Assembly: GCF_008087665.1 (NCBI RefSeq)
Contig: NZ_CP042912.1
Coordinates: forward strand, 4,960,001 to 5,024,000
DNA length: 64,000 nucleotides
Direction: 5' to 3'
Source: Mariniblastus fucicola
GTDB taxonomy: Bacteria > Planctomycetota > Planctomycetia > Pirellulales > Pirellulaceae
Positions within the stretch are counted from its first letter, which is position 1. Each line of letters opens with the position of its first letter. This document shows positions 22,573 through 33,219 of the stretch, in pieces. The notes under the pieces are model-generated. The model was not told where the DNA came from, made no database searches, and worked only from the letters and a program-made list of their open reading frames with translations. The position numbers were made by a program, and so were the translations under genes.

Positions 22573-25500
22573 TTAACCGCCTCGTCGTTTTTCGAGCTGC
22601 ATATTCAACGCCAGCCCGCGAATCTCGTTGGTCAAAACGTCGAAACTGGCTGGTGTGCCGGCTTCGAGCGTGTTCTCGCCCTTGACCATCGATTCGTAGA
22701 TTTTGGTTCGGCCTTCGACATCGTCCGATTTCACCGTCAGCAATTCCTGAAGGATGTAAGCGGCTCCGTATGCTTCGAGAGCCCAAACTTCCATCTCGCC
22801 GAAACGCTGACCGCCGAAGCGAGCTTTACCGCCAAGTGGCTGTTGCGTAATGAGCGAGTATGGACCTGTGCTACGAGCGTGAACCTTGTCATCGACCAAG
22901 TGATGCAGCTTCAACATGTAGATGTAGCCAACCGTGGTTTCCTGACCGCAAGGCTGTCCCGTGCGTCCGTCGATCAACGTGTGCTTTCCATGAGCCGGCA
23001 AGCCAGCTTCAGCCAACGCCTCATTGATGTCTTTCTCGGATGCACCATCGAAGACAGGAGTCAACGCCTGAAATCCAAGCTTCGAACCAGCCCACCCGAG
23101 GTGAGTTTCAAGGATCTGCCCCACGTTCATACGCGAAGGTACACCCAGCGGGTTAAGCATGATCTGAACCGGAGTTCCATCTTCAAGGAACGGCATGTCT
23201 TCGACAGGAAGGATCTTGGAGATCACACCCTTGTTACCGTGTCGACCAGCCATTTTGTCGCCAACGGAAATCGTTCGCTTGGTCGCAATGTAAACCTTGA
23301 CCATCTGCAGCACGCCGCTGCGGAGCTCGTCGCCACGCTTCATGCTGTTGACCTTGCGATCGCGAATATCAATGGCTTTCTCGATGTCCGGCCAGTGCTC
23401 CGAATAAATCGCCTTCAACTGCTTGACCTTGTCTTCGCTGCTGATGTCACCAACGTAAGTCTGCATGCGGAAAGCGTTTGCTTTCTCAGCGATAAACTTT
23501 GGATCCTGGTTACGAACCAGAGGAGTGTCGTCCTGATCGGTCAATGTTTTGCCGAGGACCTTTTCCATTTCCTCAACCATGTTGCCGAACACGCGAGCCA
23601 CGGCTTCGTTGCCGTCAGCTTCCGCGGCCTTAAGATCCTGCTCGAAGACTTTTCGCTCTTCTTCAGACAGGCTCATACGGCGAGAGAATCGCTGCGTGTC
23701 GATAATGATTCCTTCAATGCCCGAAGACACCTCAAGCGAATCGTTCTTCACGTCTTCACCCGCACGACCAAAGATCGCGTGGAGAAGTTTCTCTTCCGGA
23801 GTCAGCTCAGTTTTCGATTTCGGCGAAACCTTACCGACAAGAATGTCGCCAGGCTTCACGTAAGTACCGACGCGAACGATTCCAGATTCGTCAAGATTGC
23901 GAAGTGCTTTCTCGCTGACGTTTGGAATATCGCGAGTGAACTCTTCACGACCCAGCTTGGTTTCGCGAACTTCGACGTCGAACTCTTCGATGTGAATCGA
24001 AGTGTAAGTATCGTTCTGAACGAGCTCTTCGCTAATGATGATCGCATCTTCAAAGTTGCAACCGTCAAACGACATGAAACCAACAAGCACGTTGCGACCG
24101 AGAGCCAATTCGCCCTCAAACGTCGCCGCACCGTCAGCGATCACTTCGCCTTTTTCAACCTTCTGGCCTGGCATAACCAATGGCTTCTGGTTGTTACACG
24201 TTCGTTCGTTGAGGCCAACGTATTTTTTCAACGGATAAACATCGTTGCCGATTTCAATTCGCGTTGCGTCCACGAACGAAACCTTGCCGGCACGACGCGC
24301 CTTAATCACCATCGAACTGTTGACCGCAACATGACGCTCCATACCAGTACCAACAATCGGAGGCTCAGCCACCAACAGCGGAACGGCCTGGCGTTGCATG
24401 TTCGACCCCATCAGGGCGCGGTTCGCATCGTCATGCTCAAGGAACGGAATCAAGCTGGCCGAAACTCCAACCATCTGGGCGGGAGCTACGTCCATGTACT
24501 GAACTTCCGTCGGATCAGTCAACTCGAAGTCAGCATGAAAACGAGCAAGGATGTTTCCGCCAAGAGACTTGTTCGGAATAATTCCTCCAGCGCCATCAAT
24601 CGGCGTATCGCAAGGCACGACGCGAGATTCGGATTCTTCGTCTGCACGCAACCAACGAATCTCGTCAGTCACTTTACCTTTAGTAACAACCGTATATGGC
24701 GTCACCAAGAACCCGTAATCATCCACAGTCGCACAAATGGCCAGACTGGAAATCAAACCAATATTCGTGCCTTCTGGCGTTTCAATCGGACAAATTCTAC
24801 CGTAGTGAGAAATGTGAACGTCACGAACTTCGAAGCCCGCACGCTTACGGTTCAAACCACCAGGACCAAGAGCCGATAGACGACGCTCGTGAGCCAACTG
24901 TGACAGTGGATTCGTCTGGTCAACGACCTGCGAAAGCTCACCACGACCGAAGAAGTAATCGATTGAAGCCGAAACACTCTTCGGATTCACAAGACTCCGC
25001 GGCGTCATGTCATCAACTTCCTTTTGGCTCATCCGCTCCTGAACGGTACGGCGAAGCTTCAGGAAGCCCTTTCGCATTTCGTCACAAGCGAGCTCATCGA
25101 TCGTTCGCAGACGGCGATTACCCAAGTGGTCAATATCGTCGACCATCGCGTCACCACCAGGAGTCGAAAGCTCAAGGATGTACTTGATTGAAGCCAGGAT
25201 ATCGTCTGGACGAAGCGTCATCTCTTTTTCGCTAACGCCGAGATTGAGCTTACGGTTGATGCGGAAGCGACCGACCTTACCAAGACGGTATCGGTTCGAA
25301 TCGAAGAACTTCTCGTTGAACAACGTTCGAGCTTTTTCAAGGGCCGCAGGGTTACCCGGACGGAGACGCTGGTAGATACGCAACAACGCTTCTTCGTGAG
25401 AAGAAGTCGCATCATCGATCAAAGAGTTGAAGATCAGAGGCGATTTTGGAGCGTCCATGATCTCTGCAGTTTTGACACCGGCAGTACAAATCAGCTCAGC

Positions 25501-26313
25501 GTTCTCTTTAGTGATCTTGCGACCGCACTCGACGATAATCTCACCAGCCTTATTCGAACCGGCGGGGTAGACGATATCATCAACCGCAACCTTGTTCTCC
25601 AGCTTGGCCGCACTGCGACCGTCGACGACTTTGACTTTCATCGTTTCGTAGAACGCACGGATGATGTCTGAATCTTCGCTGTACTTTGGATCCATCGCGC
25701 GAAGCAATGTCAACGCAGAGAACTTCCCGCTCTGGTCGATACGGACGGTCATCAAGTCTTTCTTGGTGACGTTTACTTCGATCCAACTTCCACGCTCAGG
25801 AATGACGCGGCAGCTGGCAAGCTTACGATCCGAAGTCGTATCCGAAGCCATCACGAAGTCGATACCAGGCGAACGGTGAAGCTGACTCACAACGACGCGT
25901 TCTGCACCGTTGATGATAAACTCACCGCCACCCATCATGATCGGAATATCGCCGAGGAAAACTTCCTCCTCAACCGGCTGCTCTTTTTCAAGACGCAACC
26001 AGACGCGAAAGGGCTGGCCGTAAGTCAGACGCAACTGTCGACATTCTTCCGGCGTATAGCGCGGCTTCCCAAGCTCGTATCGCACATAGCTGAGCGAGAG
26101 TTTTTTGTCATAGCTTTGAATCGGAAAAATCTCACGCAGCACACTTTCGATGCCCTGATCTTTCCTCTTTTCCGGATCGACGTCCTCCTGAAGCAAAGCC
26201 CTGAAGCTTTCTGTCTGGATCTTGGTCAGATCTGGCGGCAATTGGTAATCGCGTCCGCTACCAAACTTCCGAACACTTTTTGGGCGTAACCTTCGCTCTA
26301 CTGGGGTTGCCAT
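22573..26313 (-). CDS. rpoB: RNA polymerase beta subunit
   Basis: The protein has 1246 residues starting at ATG 26313. All core landmarks are present: the rifampicin-pocket region [19 protein letters not shown] and the adjoining [39 protein letters not shown], and [14 protein letters not shown]. Residues equivalent to E. coli Gln513, Asp516, His526, Arg529 and Ser531 are conserved, so the target site looks rifampicin-sensitive. The protein is about 100 residues shorter than in E. coli (1342). A 656-base spacer with a promoter and an attenuator-like hairpin separates it from rplL, so rpoBC can be set independently of the ribosomal proteins. Confidence 0.98.
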   Translation of the reverse strand: MATPVERRLRPKSVRKFGSGRDYQLPPDLTKIQTESFRALLQEDVDPEKRKDQGIESVLREIFPIQSYDKKLSLSYVRYELGKPRYTPEECRQLRLTYGQPFRVWLRLEKEQPVEEEVFLGDIPIMMGGGEFIINGAERVVVSQLHRSPGIDFVMASDTTSDRKLASCRVIPERGSWIEVNVTKKDLMTVRIDQSGKFSALTLLRAMDPKYSEDSDIIRAFYETMKVKVVDGRSAAKLENKVAVDDIVYPAGSNKAGEIIVECGRKITKENAELICTAGVKTAEIMDAPKSPLIFNSLIDDATSSHEEALLRIYQRLRPGNPAALEKARTLFNEKFFDSNRYRLGKVGRFRINRKLNLGVSEKEMTLRPDDILASIKYILELSTPGGDAMVDDIDHLGNRRLRTIDELACDEMRKGFLKLRRTVQERMSQKEVDDMTPRSLVNPKSVSASIDYFFGRGELSQVVDQTNPLSQLAHERRLSALGPGGLNRKRAGFEVRDVHISHYGRICPIETPEGTNIGLISSLAICATVDDYGFLVTPYTVVTKGKVTDEIRWLRADEESESRVVPCDTPIDGAGGIIPNKSLGGNILARFHADFELTDPTEVQYMDVAPAQMVGVSASLIPFLEHDDANRALMGSNMQRQAVPLLVAEPPIVGTGMERHVAVNSSMVIKARRAGKVSFVDATRIEIGNDVYPLKKYVGLNERTCNNQKPLVMPGQKVEKGEVIADGAATFEGELALGRNVLVGFMSFDGCNFEDAIIISEELVQNDTYTSIHIEEFDVEVRETKLGREEFTRDIPNVSEKALRNLDESGIVRVGTYVKPGDILVGKVSPKSKTELTPEEKLLHAIFGRAGEDVKNDSLEVSSGIEGIIIDTQRFSRRMSLSEEERKVFEQDLKAAEADGNEAVARVFGNMVEEMEKVLGKTLTDQDDTPLVRNQDPKFIAEKANAFRMQTYVGDISSEDKVKQLKAIYSEHWPDIEKAIDIRDRKVNSMKRGDELRSGVLQMVKVYIATKRTISVGDKMAGRHGNKGVISKILPVEDMPFLEDGTPVQIMLNPLGVPSRMNVGQILETHLGWAGSKLGFQALTPVFDGASEKDINEALAEAGLPAHGKHTLIDGRTGQPCGQETTVGYIYMLKLHHLVDDKVHARSTGPYSLITQQPLGGKARFGGQRFGEMEVWALEAYGAAYILQELLTVKSDDVEGRTKIYESMVKGENTLEAGTPASFDVLTNEIRGLALNMQLEKRRGG

Positions 26314-26713
26314 AAGCGCAAAATCTCCGAATCAAATTGTCAGGGCGTAAGTGCAGACGCATGTCCACACCGGTACTGAAGAAACAAACCACCTGCGCAA
26401 GACGTTGCTACAGGTCTGGAATTCACATTGTCCAGGCGTGCGAATTGAACGCATGCGGTTCCTGAATGAGTTCTGCACGAACGAACGATGAGGGCGAACC
26501 ATCGATATTGTTCGGCGAATAAAATATTATATGGTCTTGAAGACTCTCAAACACTACACCGGTAACGCAGTTAAAAACTGACACGGCGAAACGAAAGAAA
26601 TCGGGCACCAACCGACGAAAGCTTCCCTGCGACCACATTGCTCAAACCAACAGGTCAACAGTTTCAGACGAATCACGGATTTTCACAACCCCGGAAACAT
26701 CACAGCTTGGCCA

Positions 26714-26742
26714 ATTCTACAAAAACTCGGCTTTTTTGCCAA
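26714..26742 (-). promoter_or_regulatory. Near-consensus sigma-70 promoter for rpoBC
   Basis: On the minus strand TTGGCA (26737-26742) and TAGAAT (26714-26719) are separated by exactly 17 bases. Each box matches the consensus at five of six positions. The start would be near 26707, downstream of the attenuator hairpin and upstream of rpoB. Confidence 0.65.
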
Positions 26743-26822
26743 AAAAATGACACCAAACCCTCGAATGCTGTCATCGCCACAAAAAATCTGCCAAAAACAG
26801 GCGCGACCGGCAACACCGAAAC

Positions 26823-26860
26823 AAAAAGGACGGACAGGACCAAACTCGCTCCTATCCGTC
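26823..26860 (-). terminator. Attenuator-like intrinsic terminator between rplL and rpoB
   Basis: On the minus strand GACGGATAGGA / TCCTGTCCGTC form 11 pairs (one G-U) around a ten-base loop. A C and five T residues follow. It lies 109 bases past the rplL stop. E. coli also has an attenuator in this spacer, and it would reduce RNA polymerase subunits relative to L7/L12. Confidence 0.75.
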
Positions 26861-26969
26861 ATTTTCTGTACGCATCAATAGCCTTCGGTACAACATTGCC
26901 CGAAAACCAACGCACCGCGTCAAACGGAAACGTCAAATTCCAAACAAGCTGCAAGGGGAAGCTGCCGAA

Positions 26970-27383
26970 CTACTTGAGTTCGATGCTACCACCAGCGCCT
27001 TCGACTTTTTCCTTAATGTCATCGCAATCTTCTTTCGAAGCGCCTTCCTTAAGGGTCGCAGGGCAAGACTCAACCATCTTCTTGGCTTCCATCAAAGAAG
27101 CACCAGTGATTGTCTTGACGACCTTAACGACATCAAGCTTCTTGTCGCCAAAGCCAGTGAGAATGACGTCCCACTCAGTCTGAGCTTCAGCAGCTTCTTC
27201 ACCGCCGCCGCCACCGCCGCCACCAGCAACCATTACGGCGCCGCCAGCTGCAGCCTCGATTTGATGCTCGTTCTTGAGGTACTCACTCAGCTCCTTGGCT
27301 TGCTTCAGAGTCAATTCAGCGATCTTATCGCCAAGCTCTTTGGATTCAGCCGAATATTCAATTGTTGCTGTCTCTTCTGACAT
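26970..27383 (-). CDS. rplL: 50S ribosomal protein L7/L12
   Basis: Starting at ATG 27383 (AAAGG upstream) gives 137 residues. The N-terminal dimerisation helices are followed by a hinge that contains a run of eight glycines (GGGGGGGG) and then a Glu/Ala-rich stretch. The C-terminal factor-binding domain is typical (TEWDVILTGFGDKKLDVVKVVKTITG, KEGASKEDCDDIKEKVEGAGG). L7/L12 dimers form the ribosomal stalk that recruits elongation factors such as the EF-Tu encoded in this locus. Two cysteines in the C-terminal domain are unusual but not disruptive. It is about 15 residues longer than the E. coli protein, mainly from the hinge. Confidence 0.97.
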   Translation of the reverse strand: MSEETATIEYSAESKELGDKIAELTLKQAKELSEYLKNEHQIEAAAGGAVMVAGGGGGGGGEEAAEAQTEWDVILTGFGDKKLDVVKVVKTITGASLMEAKKMVESCPATLKEGASKEDCDDIKEKVEGAGGSIELK

Positions 27384-27535
27384 TCCTCTACCTTTCAAAA
27401 ATTTGCCGGCTTGCACGAGGTAATTGCTCGCCAGCTTTCGAAGACTAATTTTGGCTTACAGGGCCATTGATGAAGTTTGTTGCCGATTGGGCGACACCAA
27501 AAGGGTCACTGGTGGGACGGCACCCATGTATTTTT

Positions 27536-28060
27536 TTACTCTTCCTTGTCGGCGATCGACTTAACCTGACCAGCAAGCTGGGAACCAGGACCAACGATCT
27601 GCGACACAAGCTGAGACCCAGGGCCAAGAATCTGACCAACCAGAGTGGCAAGCTGCTCTTCACGGGAAGGCCACTTGCTAATCTCAGCAACCTTCTCGGG
27701 AGTCAACTTCTCGCCATCCATGACGCCACCAAGCGCCTTGAAGTGCTCAAGCTCAGCATCCTGCTTGTCCAACGCAGTCACTTCCTTGACCAGCGAGACA
27801 AAATCAGACGCCCCCCAAACAACGGCCGCATTGCCAGTCAAACCCTCAAAAGCCGGCCCTAGCGAGGTCCCCTCGGTAGCGCGACGAGCCAGTGAATTCT
27901 TAACGACCATCAAGCTGATGCCTTTTTCGCGCAATCGAGCACGAAGAGCAGTTGTCGTGTTGGAATCAATTCCAATCACATTAGCGACCACGCAATCCTC
28001 AACACCCTCAAGGCGATTGGAGAGATCTTTGGTCAACATGTCTTTTACAAATTTACTCAT
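27536..28060 (-). CDS. rplJ: 50S ribosomal protein L10
   Basis: The protein has 174 residues starting at ATG 28060. It carries the L10 N-terminal RNA-binding domain (SKFVKDMLTKDLSNRLEG, LREKGISLMVVKNSLARRA) and the C-terminal helix that anchors L7/L12 dimers to the ribosomal base. It is 152 bases upstream of rplL and 42 bases downstream of rplA. The 42-base space leaves little room for the autoregulatory L10 leader seen upstream of rplJ in E. coli, so any feedback control must use another site. Confidence 0.97.
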   Translation of the reverse strand: MSKFVKDMLTKDLSNRLEGVEDCVVANVIGIDSNTTTALRARLREKGISLMVVKNSLARRATEGTSLGPAFEGLTGNAAVVWGASDFVSLVKEVTALDKQDAELEHFKALGGVMDGEKLTPEKVAEISKWPSREEQLATLVGQILGPGSQLVSQIVGPGSQLAGQVKSIADKEE

Positions 28061-28102
28061 GGAATCGCTTCCAAAAACTTTTCAACGTTTGTTTTGTTAC
28101 AG

Positions 28103-28780
28103 CTACGCGACGACGCGAACACCAGGACTCATCGCAGCAGTCAGACACACTGACTTGACATAAGTGCCCTTGGTCGAGACGGGCTTGAGCGACTCGATGT
28201 ACTGCAGGAACGCAGCAACATTTTCCTCAAGCTTCGCCTCATCGAAACTCAACTTACCGACAACCGCGTGCACATTACCGCCATTGTCGTTGCGGAATTC
28301 AACCTTACCCGCCTTGTATTCCTTGACAGCCGTCGCAACATCCGGAGTAACCGTGCCCGCACGCGGCGAAGGCATCAAGTTACGCGGACCAAGCACGCGA
28401 CCGAGTCGGCCAACGACACCCATCATGTCAGGCGACGCGATGCAAACATCGAAATCAAGCCAGCCGTCAGAAACCTTTGACGCAAGATCTTCCTGCCCGA
28501 CGAAATCCGCACCAGCCTCTTCCGCAGCCTTGGCCGCAGCATCTTTCGCAAACACAAGAATTCGCTGGGTCTTACCGATGCCGTTTGGCAGCACAAGAGA
28601 ACCACGAACGATCTGATCCGCCTGCTTCGGATCGATGCCGAGATTCAAATGAATCTCAACAGTCTGATCAAACTTGGTCGTGTCAAAAGACTTGACCAAC
28701 TTGACCGCCTCCGAGAGGGCGACAGGATCCTCGCTGACCTTTTCCGCCAACGCCTTGTATCGTTTCGATTGTTTTGCCAT
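28103..28780 (-). CDS. rplA: 50S ribosomal protein L1
   Basis: The ATG at 28780 follows GGAGG at good spacing and gives 225 residues. Recognisable segments are [60 protein letters not shown] and the C-terminal [17 protein letters not shown]1 binds 23S rRNA at the E-site stalk. In many bacteria it also represses the rplKA transcript. The order rplK-rplA with a 79-base gap is the standard arrangement. Confidence 0.98.
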   Translation of the reverse strand: MAKQSKRYKALAEKVSEDPVALSEAVKLVKSFDTTKFDQTVEIHLNLGIDPKQADQIVRGSLVLPNGIGKTQRILVFAKDAAAKAAEEAGADFVGQEDLASKVSDGWLDFDVCIASPDMMGVVGRLGRVLGPRNLMPSPRAGTVTPDVATAVKEYKAGKVEFRNDNGGNVHAVVGKLSFDEAKLEENVAAFLQYIESLKPVSTKGTYVKSVCLTAAMSPGVRVVA

Positions 28781-28859
28781 TTCACAAACCTCCGGCGAAC
28801 CGGATCGCATTTAGTTGATTCAAATAAGTCGCTCAGCCGAGCCGCGCAAACTGCCTTAC

Positions 28860-29285
28860 CTAGCCTTCGACTTCGATGCCCATACTACGAGCCGTGCCTT
28901 CGATCATCCGAACGGCGTTATCCATTTCGGTCGCATTAAGGTCTTTCATCTTCTTGTTCACAATGTCTTCCAATTGAGCCCGAGTCACCTTGGCGACTTT
29001 GTCACGATTGGGAACACCTGAGCCTTTGGCGATCCCGCAAGCCAACTTCAACAACGCTGCAGCAGGAGGGCTCTTGGTTTCAAACTCAAACGAGCGATCG
29101 TTGTAAACGGTAACAACAACTGGAATCGGCGTTCCATTAAACTCTTTTGTTCGGTCATTGAACTGCTGAACGAACTGCCCAAGATTGATACCAAACTTAC
29201 CGAGCGACGTACCAACGGGCGGTGCCGGGGTCGCCTGACCTCCAGGAACCTGAAATTTCGCCTGTCCTGTAACCTGTTTTGCCAT
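28860..29285 (-). CDS. rplK: 50S ribosomal protein L11
   Basis: The protein has 141 residues, the usual length. It has the N-terminal domain with GGQATPAPPVGTSLGKFGIN and the proline-rich hinge. Its C-terminal rRNA-binding domain is also intact (KVTRAQLEDIVNKKMKDLNA, RMIEGTARSMGIEVEG). L11 forms the GTPase-associated centre with the L10-L12 stalk and is the target of thiostrepton-type antibiotics. It follows nusG after 207 bases, a spacer with no coding frame. Confidence 0.98.
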   Translation of the reverse strand: MAKQVTGQAKFQVPGGQATPAPPVGTSLGKFGINLGQFVQQFNDRTKEFNGTPIPVVVTVYNDRSFEFETKSPPAAALLKLACGIAKGSGVPNRDKVAKVTRAQLEDIVNKKMKDLNATEMDNAVRMIEGTARSMGIEVEG

Positions 29286-29492
29286 GATTTAATTCCGCTT
29301 TTCGCAAACCGACGCTTCTCCGGCCATTTGAGTGAGGCCAATAAGATACTCAGGTTTCGAATTTTGAAAATGTTGAACTTTGGATAATTATTGATTTATG
29401 CCCGAATTCCGCGCAATTCCGGCAACCGTGCCCCACCAGACCCCGCAAGCCTGAAATCTGGCAGCAAAAGAGTGGCCGAAAGCGAGCCAGCG

Positions 29493-30323
29493 TTACTTCA
29501 CCATCTCGACGTGCCAGTGATCCATATCGACCGGATTCGGACGGCCGAAGATGTTGATCATGACTTCGATTCGGCCATTTCGCTCATCCACTGAAGCCAC
29601 ATCGCCTTCGTAGTTCTGGAAATAACCTTCTTTCACACGAACCCTGTCGCCAACCTTGAACGGGATCGTGGTTTTGATCTGCTCTTCACCCTCTTCACCC
29701 TTGGGAGGACGAGCCGCGGCGATAATTCGATCGATCTCTTCTTGCGAAAGCGGCGACGGACGACCTGCGGCTCCGGCAAAGTCACCAATGCCAGATGTGT
29801 CACGAACCAAAAACCAGGATTCATCCGTAATCGCCATATTCACAACGATGTAGCCCGGATAAAGCTTTCGCTTGGTAATTTTTGGCTTACCAGCCTTCGT
29901 AAACTCACGGACATCTTCGGTTGGCACAAGAATGTCACCAAAGAACTCCTGCATATTAGCCATTCGAACCGCTCGACGGAGCGATTCGCAAATACCCTTC
30001 TCGCGGTTCACCTGAACCTTGAGGATATACCAATTCATCTCCAGATCAGAAGCCTTCACTTCCTTGACCGGCTCGACGAACTCCTCGATCGGAGAAGCAT
30101 CTTCGTCATCGTCAGCCCATTCGTCGTCTTCACCATCCTCATCAGTGATGATCTCGTCAGCAGAAAACTCCAGATCCTCAGGAGAAAGCTCTGGCTCTGG
30201 AGCCGCATCCGATGCCGCGCCAACCACATCGCCTGCAACCTGATCTTCGGTCACCGACTCCTCGGCTCCGTCGACAGCGGTAGCCGCTTCAGCATCTTCT
30301 GGCAATGATTCTTCGTCTGACAT
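29493..30323 (-). CDS. nusG: Transcription factor NusG with acidic N-terminal extension
   Basis: Starting at ATG 30323 gives 276 residues. Residues from about 97 onward are normal NusG: the NGN domain (MNWYILKVQVNREKGICESLRRA, KRKLYPGYIVVNM, FLVRDTSGIGDF) and a KOW domain (FKVGDRVRVKEGYFQNYEGDVASVDE). NusG binds the RpoC clamp and RpoB and couples transcription to the ribosome or Rho. The first 95 residues are very acidic (DEDGEDDEWADDDEDAS) and probably disordered; E. coli NusG has 181 residues and none of this. The protein shares a locus with both subunits it touches. Confidence 0.96.
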   Translation of the reverse strand: MSDEESLPEDAEAATAVDGAEESVTEDQVAGDVVGAASDAAPEPELSPEDLEFSADEIITDEDGEDDEWADDDEDASPIEEFVEPVKEVKASDLEMNWYILKVQVNREKGICESLRRAVRMANMQEFFGDILVPTEDVREFTKAGKPKITKRKLYPGYIVVNMAITDESWFLVRDTSGIGDFAGAAGRPSPLSQEEIDRIIAAARPPKGEEGEEQIKTTIPFKVGDRVRVKEGYFQNYEGDVASVDERNGRIEVMINIFGRPNPVDMDHWHVEMVK

Positions 30324-30378
30324 CTCAACGACCAAAAACTAAAACTGTATCCAACTTCAATGGCAACAAAGCCACAAC

Positions 30379-30927
30379 CTAGAACCCGAGGAAGCCACGC
30401 AACTTGGACCACCATGAATCCGATTCCGAGTAACGAATCCCGATCATCTCAAACACTGCCGTCCAAAGAATATCGAACAGGAACAACAGCACGGCCATCG
30501 CGAAAATAACAAAAATCACAACGACCGAAGCGCGATACAATTGATCTCGCGTCGGCCACGAAACCTTGTTCATTTCGGCTTCGACCGCGATCAGGAAATC
30601 GGCAAAGACCGGAAAGTTAACCAGCCGATACGCAGTCCAGATCCCGATTCCGGCAAGCACGAACGAAAACAACATCTTGGCGATATTCGGACCCGCAACT
30701 TCACCCTCAGCAACGGCGGCGTTGAGAAAGTTGAACCAACCCGACGCATACAGCTCCCAAATCGCGAGGCAAACCAGCAACGCAACGGAGAAAAATGTCG
30801 CCTGGCGCACAATGCGACCCTGAGCCGGCTTATACAGGCCAAACCGGAACAACTCCGGAATAAACGAGCCAGGACCACCCGACCCGCCGCTTGCCGCAGC
30901 CTTATTTTGATTTGCAGTTGCACTCAT
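30379..30927 (-). CDS. secE: Preprotein translocase subunit SecE, extended
   Basis: The protein has 182 residues starting at ATG 30927 with AAAGG upstream. The C-terminal part is the essential SecE core: the amphipathic helix VEAEMNKVSWPTRDQLYRA and the membrane helix SVVVIFVIFAMAVLLFLF. Two further hydrophobic helices precede it (FFSVALLVCLAIWELYA, MLFSFVLAGIGIWTAYRLV), with a Gly/Ser-rich N-terminus. Thus it has three helices like enterobacterial SecE rather than one. SecE clamps SecY in the inner membrane. It is 55 bases from nusG, the usual neighbour. Confidence 0.95.
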   Translation of the reverse strand: MSATANQNKAAASGGSGGPGSFIPELFRFGLYKPAQGRIVRQATFFSVALLVCLAIWELYASGWFNFLNAAVAEGEVAGPNIAKMLFSFVLAGIGIWTAYRLVNFPVFADFLIAVEAEMNKVSWPTRDQLYRASVVVIFVIFAMAVLLFLFDILWTAVFEMIGIRYSESDSWWSKLRGFLGF

Positions 30928-31097
30928 TAAAAGAACCTTTTACTTCCCGCTCCACCACCTAAAGTGACGTCGCGTGGCCGCACATTCCCTTGAACGGACG
31001 ATGCCAGCAACTCCGCGAGACACGCCCGCGTTCTGCCAACGCAAAGCAATCGACTGCCCGACACAACAACGCGCCAACACAGCAAATCACAACAAAG

Positions 31098-31170
31098 CAG
31101 GGGCGGAGGGACTTGAACCCGCAACCGCTGGTTTTGGAAACCAGTGCTCTACCAATTGAGCTACACCCCT
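31098..31170 (-). tRNA. tRNA-Trp (CCA)
   Basis: A 73-base cloverleaf with acceptor AGGGGTG/CGCCCCT (one G-U), D-arm TAGCTCAATTGGTAGAGC, anticodon stem-loop CTGGT-TTCCAAA-ACCAG and T-arm GGGTTCAAGTCCC. The anticodon is CCA, and G73 and A1-U72 are tryptophan identity elements. No CCA end is encoded. It lies between tuf and secE, a common position in bacteria. Confidence 0.98.
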
Positions 31171-31249
31171 CCAAACCAGCAACCTGCCTGCCCAACCCAC
31201 CCGCAGACAACATTCATCATCCACCGGAAAAGCAAGGCCACAAACTGCT

Positions 31250-31285
31250 GGAAAGCGGCGAGCATTACAAACACCCGCCGCTTCC
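31250..31285 (-). other. Strong hairpin between tuf and tRNA-Trp
   Basis: On the minus strand GGAAGCGGCG pairs with CGCCGCTTTCC (ten pairs, one bulged T) around a 15-base loop. No T-run follows, so it is more likely an RNA processing or 3'-end stability element separating tuf mRNA from the downstream tRNA than a terminator. Confidence 0.5.
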
Positions 31286-31336
31286 AAATCTTTTCCCAGC
31301 ATGGAAAGCCGCATCAACCGCGACCACCAGCCAAAA

Positions 31337-32533
31337 CTATTCGACAATCTTGGTAACAACGCCAGAACCAACAGTTCGACCACCTTCGCGAATCGCGAAG
31401 CGGTTACCGTCGTCCATCGCGATCGGCTTGTGCAACTCAATAGTCAGCTTGACATTATCGCCAGGCATGCACATTTCAGCATCGATCAGGTTTGCAGTTC
31501 CAGTCACGTCAGTTGTACGGAAGTAAAACTGAGGACGGTAACCACTAAAGAATGGAGTGTGACGACCACCCTCATCCTTGCTCAGGCAGTAAATTTCCGC
31601 CTCAAACTTCGAGTGCGGAGTAATCGAAGACGGCTTGGCGATCACTTGACCACGACGAATGTCTTCACGCTTCACACCACGAAGAAGCAAACCAACATTG
31701 TCACCAGCACGACCTGAATCCAGAATCTTGCGGAACATCTCAACACCAGTACAGGTTGTTTTCAATGGCTCAGCTTCAAGACCGATAACCTCAACTTCGT
31801 CACCAGTATTGATAACGCCACGCTCAACACGACCAGTCGCAACAGTACCGCGACCTTCGATTGAGAAAACATCCTCAACCGCCATCAAAAACGGCTTGTC
31901 TTCTTCGCGAGCCGGCTCAGGAATATACGAGTCAATCGCTTCCATCAAGTCAGTGATACACTGACTCTTTTCCGGATCCGCTGGATTGTTCAATGCAGGA
32001 AGAGCAGAACCACGAACGATCGGAACATTGTCGCCATCGAAATCATACTTACTCAAAAGCTCACGAACTTCCATCTCAACAAGCTCAAGCAACTCTTCGT
32101 CATCAACGAGGTCACACTTGTTCAGGAAAACAACGAGAGCAGGAACATCAACCTGACGAGCAAGAAGAACGTGCTCTTTTGTCTGAGGCATTGGGCCGTC
32201 AGCAGCAGAAACAACAAGGATCGCACCGTCCATCTGGGCGGCACCGGTGATCATGTTCTTGATAAAGTCAGCGTGACCCGGGCAGTCAATGTGCGCGTAG
32301 TGACGGTTCGGAGTTTCGTACTCAACGTGAGCAACAGAAATCGTAACGGTCTTGGTGGCGTCACGAACGGTACCACCCTTCGCGATGTCAGAATATTCTT
32401 TTGCTTCAGCCAGACCTTTTGCAGCCTGAACAGCAAGAATCGATGCGGTCGTGGTCGTCTTTCCATGGTCAATATGCCCAATGGTACCAACGTTCACGTG
32501 AGGTTTAGTCCTCTCAAAAGTTTCCTTGGCCAT
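31337..32533 (-). CDS. tuf: Elongation factor Tu
   Basis: The protein has 398 residues with all GTPase motifs: G1 GHIDHGKTT, switch I region ending with [14 protein letters not shown]3 DCPGHADF, G4 NKCD and G5 SAL. Domains 2 and 3 are normal ([34 protein letters not shown]). It delivers aminoacyl-tRNA to the ribosome as a GTP complex. It is embedded in a tRNA cluster, four tRNA genes upstream and tRNA-Trp downstream, as tufB is in E. coli. It is the only tuf copy in this window. Its ATG is at 32533. Confidence 0.99.
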   Translation of the reverse strand: MAKETFERTKPHVNVGTIGHIDHGKTTTTASILAVQAAKGLAEAKEYSDIAKGGTVRDATKTVTISVAHVEYETPNRHYAHIDCPGHADFIKNMITGAAQMDGAILVVSAADGPMPQTKEHVLLARQVDVPALVVFLNKCDLVDDEELLELVEMEVRELLSKYDFDGDNVPIVRGSALPALNNPADPEKSQCITDLMEAIDSYIPEPAREEDKPFLMAVEDVFSIEGRGTVATGRVERGVINTGDEVEVIGLEAEPLKTTCTGVEMFRKILDSGRAGDNVGLLLRGVKREDIRRGQVIAKPSSITPHSKFEAEIYCLSKDEGGRHTPFFSGYRPQFYFRTTDVTGTANLIDAEMCMPGDNVKLTIELHKPIAMDDGNRFAIREGGRTVGSGVVTKIVE

Positions 32534-32608
32534 ACGTCTATTTACCTGTTATCTCTAATTAACCAACCAAGCTGAAAAAAAATCGACCCGAAAGCCGACC
32601 ACACTAAA

Positions 32609-32681
<73 letters not shown>

Positions 32682-32722
32682 AGTTCATACCAGTTCACGT
32701 CCGTTCAGAAGCAAAAACAATG

Positions 32723-32793
<71 letters not shown>

Positions 32794-33064
32794 TTGTCCG
32801 AAACAGCAACTGTCTGCCACTCCGAATGACCGGACAATGTAACAAATTCGCGCCGCTGACCAATGGACAAACGCACATTTTTGACCCAAATCCAAAATTC
32901 GAAGCCAAAAACCAGCGCAGCGAGCCCATCGCCACATCGACATCCGCCCATTTCCAACCATTCAACTGAAAACAGGCAATTTCGCAACCAGGCCTCAAGG
33001 CGCATCTTCAACGCAAAACACTGCTTTGCAAAAAAGATAGCCAGCAAGGCCCAAGAGCAGAAAG

Positions 33065-33146
33065 TGGGGGGAGCAGGATTCGAACCTGCGAAGGCAGAGC
33101 CAACAGATTTACAGTCTGTCCCGTTTGACCGCTTCGGTACCCCCCC
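33065..33146 (-). tRNA. tRNA-Tyr (GTA)
   Basis: An 82-base class II tRNA with a long variable arm. Acceptor GGGGGGG pairs with TCCCCCC; the anticodon stem-loop is CAGAC-TGTAAAT-CTGTT with anticodon GTA; the T-arm is GCAGGTTCGAATCCTGC. It corresponds in position to tyrU of E. coli. Confidence 0.97.
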
Positions 33147-33219
33147 GTTTCTGTCCGACTTACATCGTTGCAATCCACACCGGACAGCAACAATAAAATC
33201 ATTCAACATCTCAGGGTCA

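Larger units (their letters stand above)
26314..26969. other. Long rplL-rpoB spacer, 656 bases
   Basis: The spacer holds the attenuator-like hairpin (26823-26860) and a promoter (26714-26742), reported separately. A second possible -10, a perfect TATAAT at 26526-26531 on the minus strand, has no good -35. The predicted mRNA leader from the main promoter to the rpoB ATG is about 390 bases. Frames here (up to 181 codons on the plus strand) lack family motifs and run against the operon, so I treat the stretch as non-coding. Confidence 0.7.

Noticed and set aside
22843-24879. 678-codon open frame on the plus strand opposite rpoB
   Set aside because: It is the antisense shadow of a strongly conserved gene, has no family motifs, and GC-skewed codons in rpoB make such frames common.
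26638-27183. 181-codon plus-strand frame across the rplL-rpoB spacer
   Set aside because: It overlaps rplL on the opposite strand, lacks motifs, and the spacer is better explained by promoter and attenuator signals.
28061-28102. L10 autoregulatory leader upstream of rplJ
   Set aside because: Only 42 bases separate rplA and rplJ, too short for the known leader fold.
31171-31336. rpmG (L33) gene between tuf and secE, common in other phyla
   Set aside because: No frame with the Cys/Lys-rich L33 pattern is present; only a hairpin and tRNA-Trp are seen.
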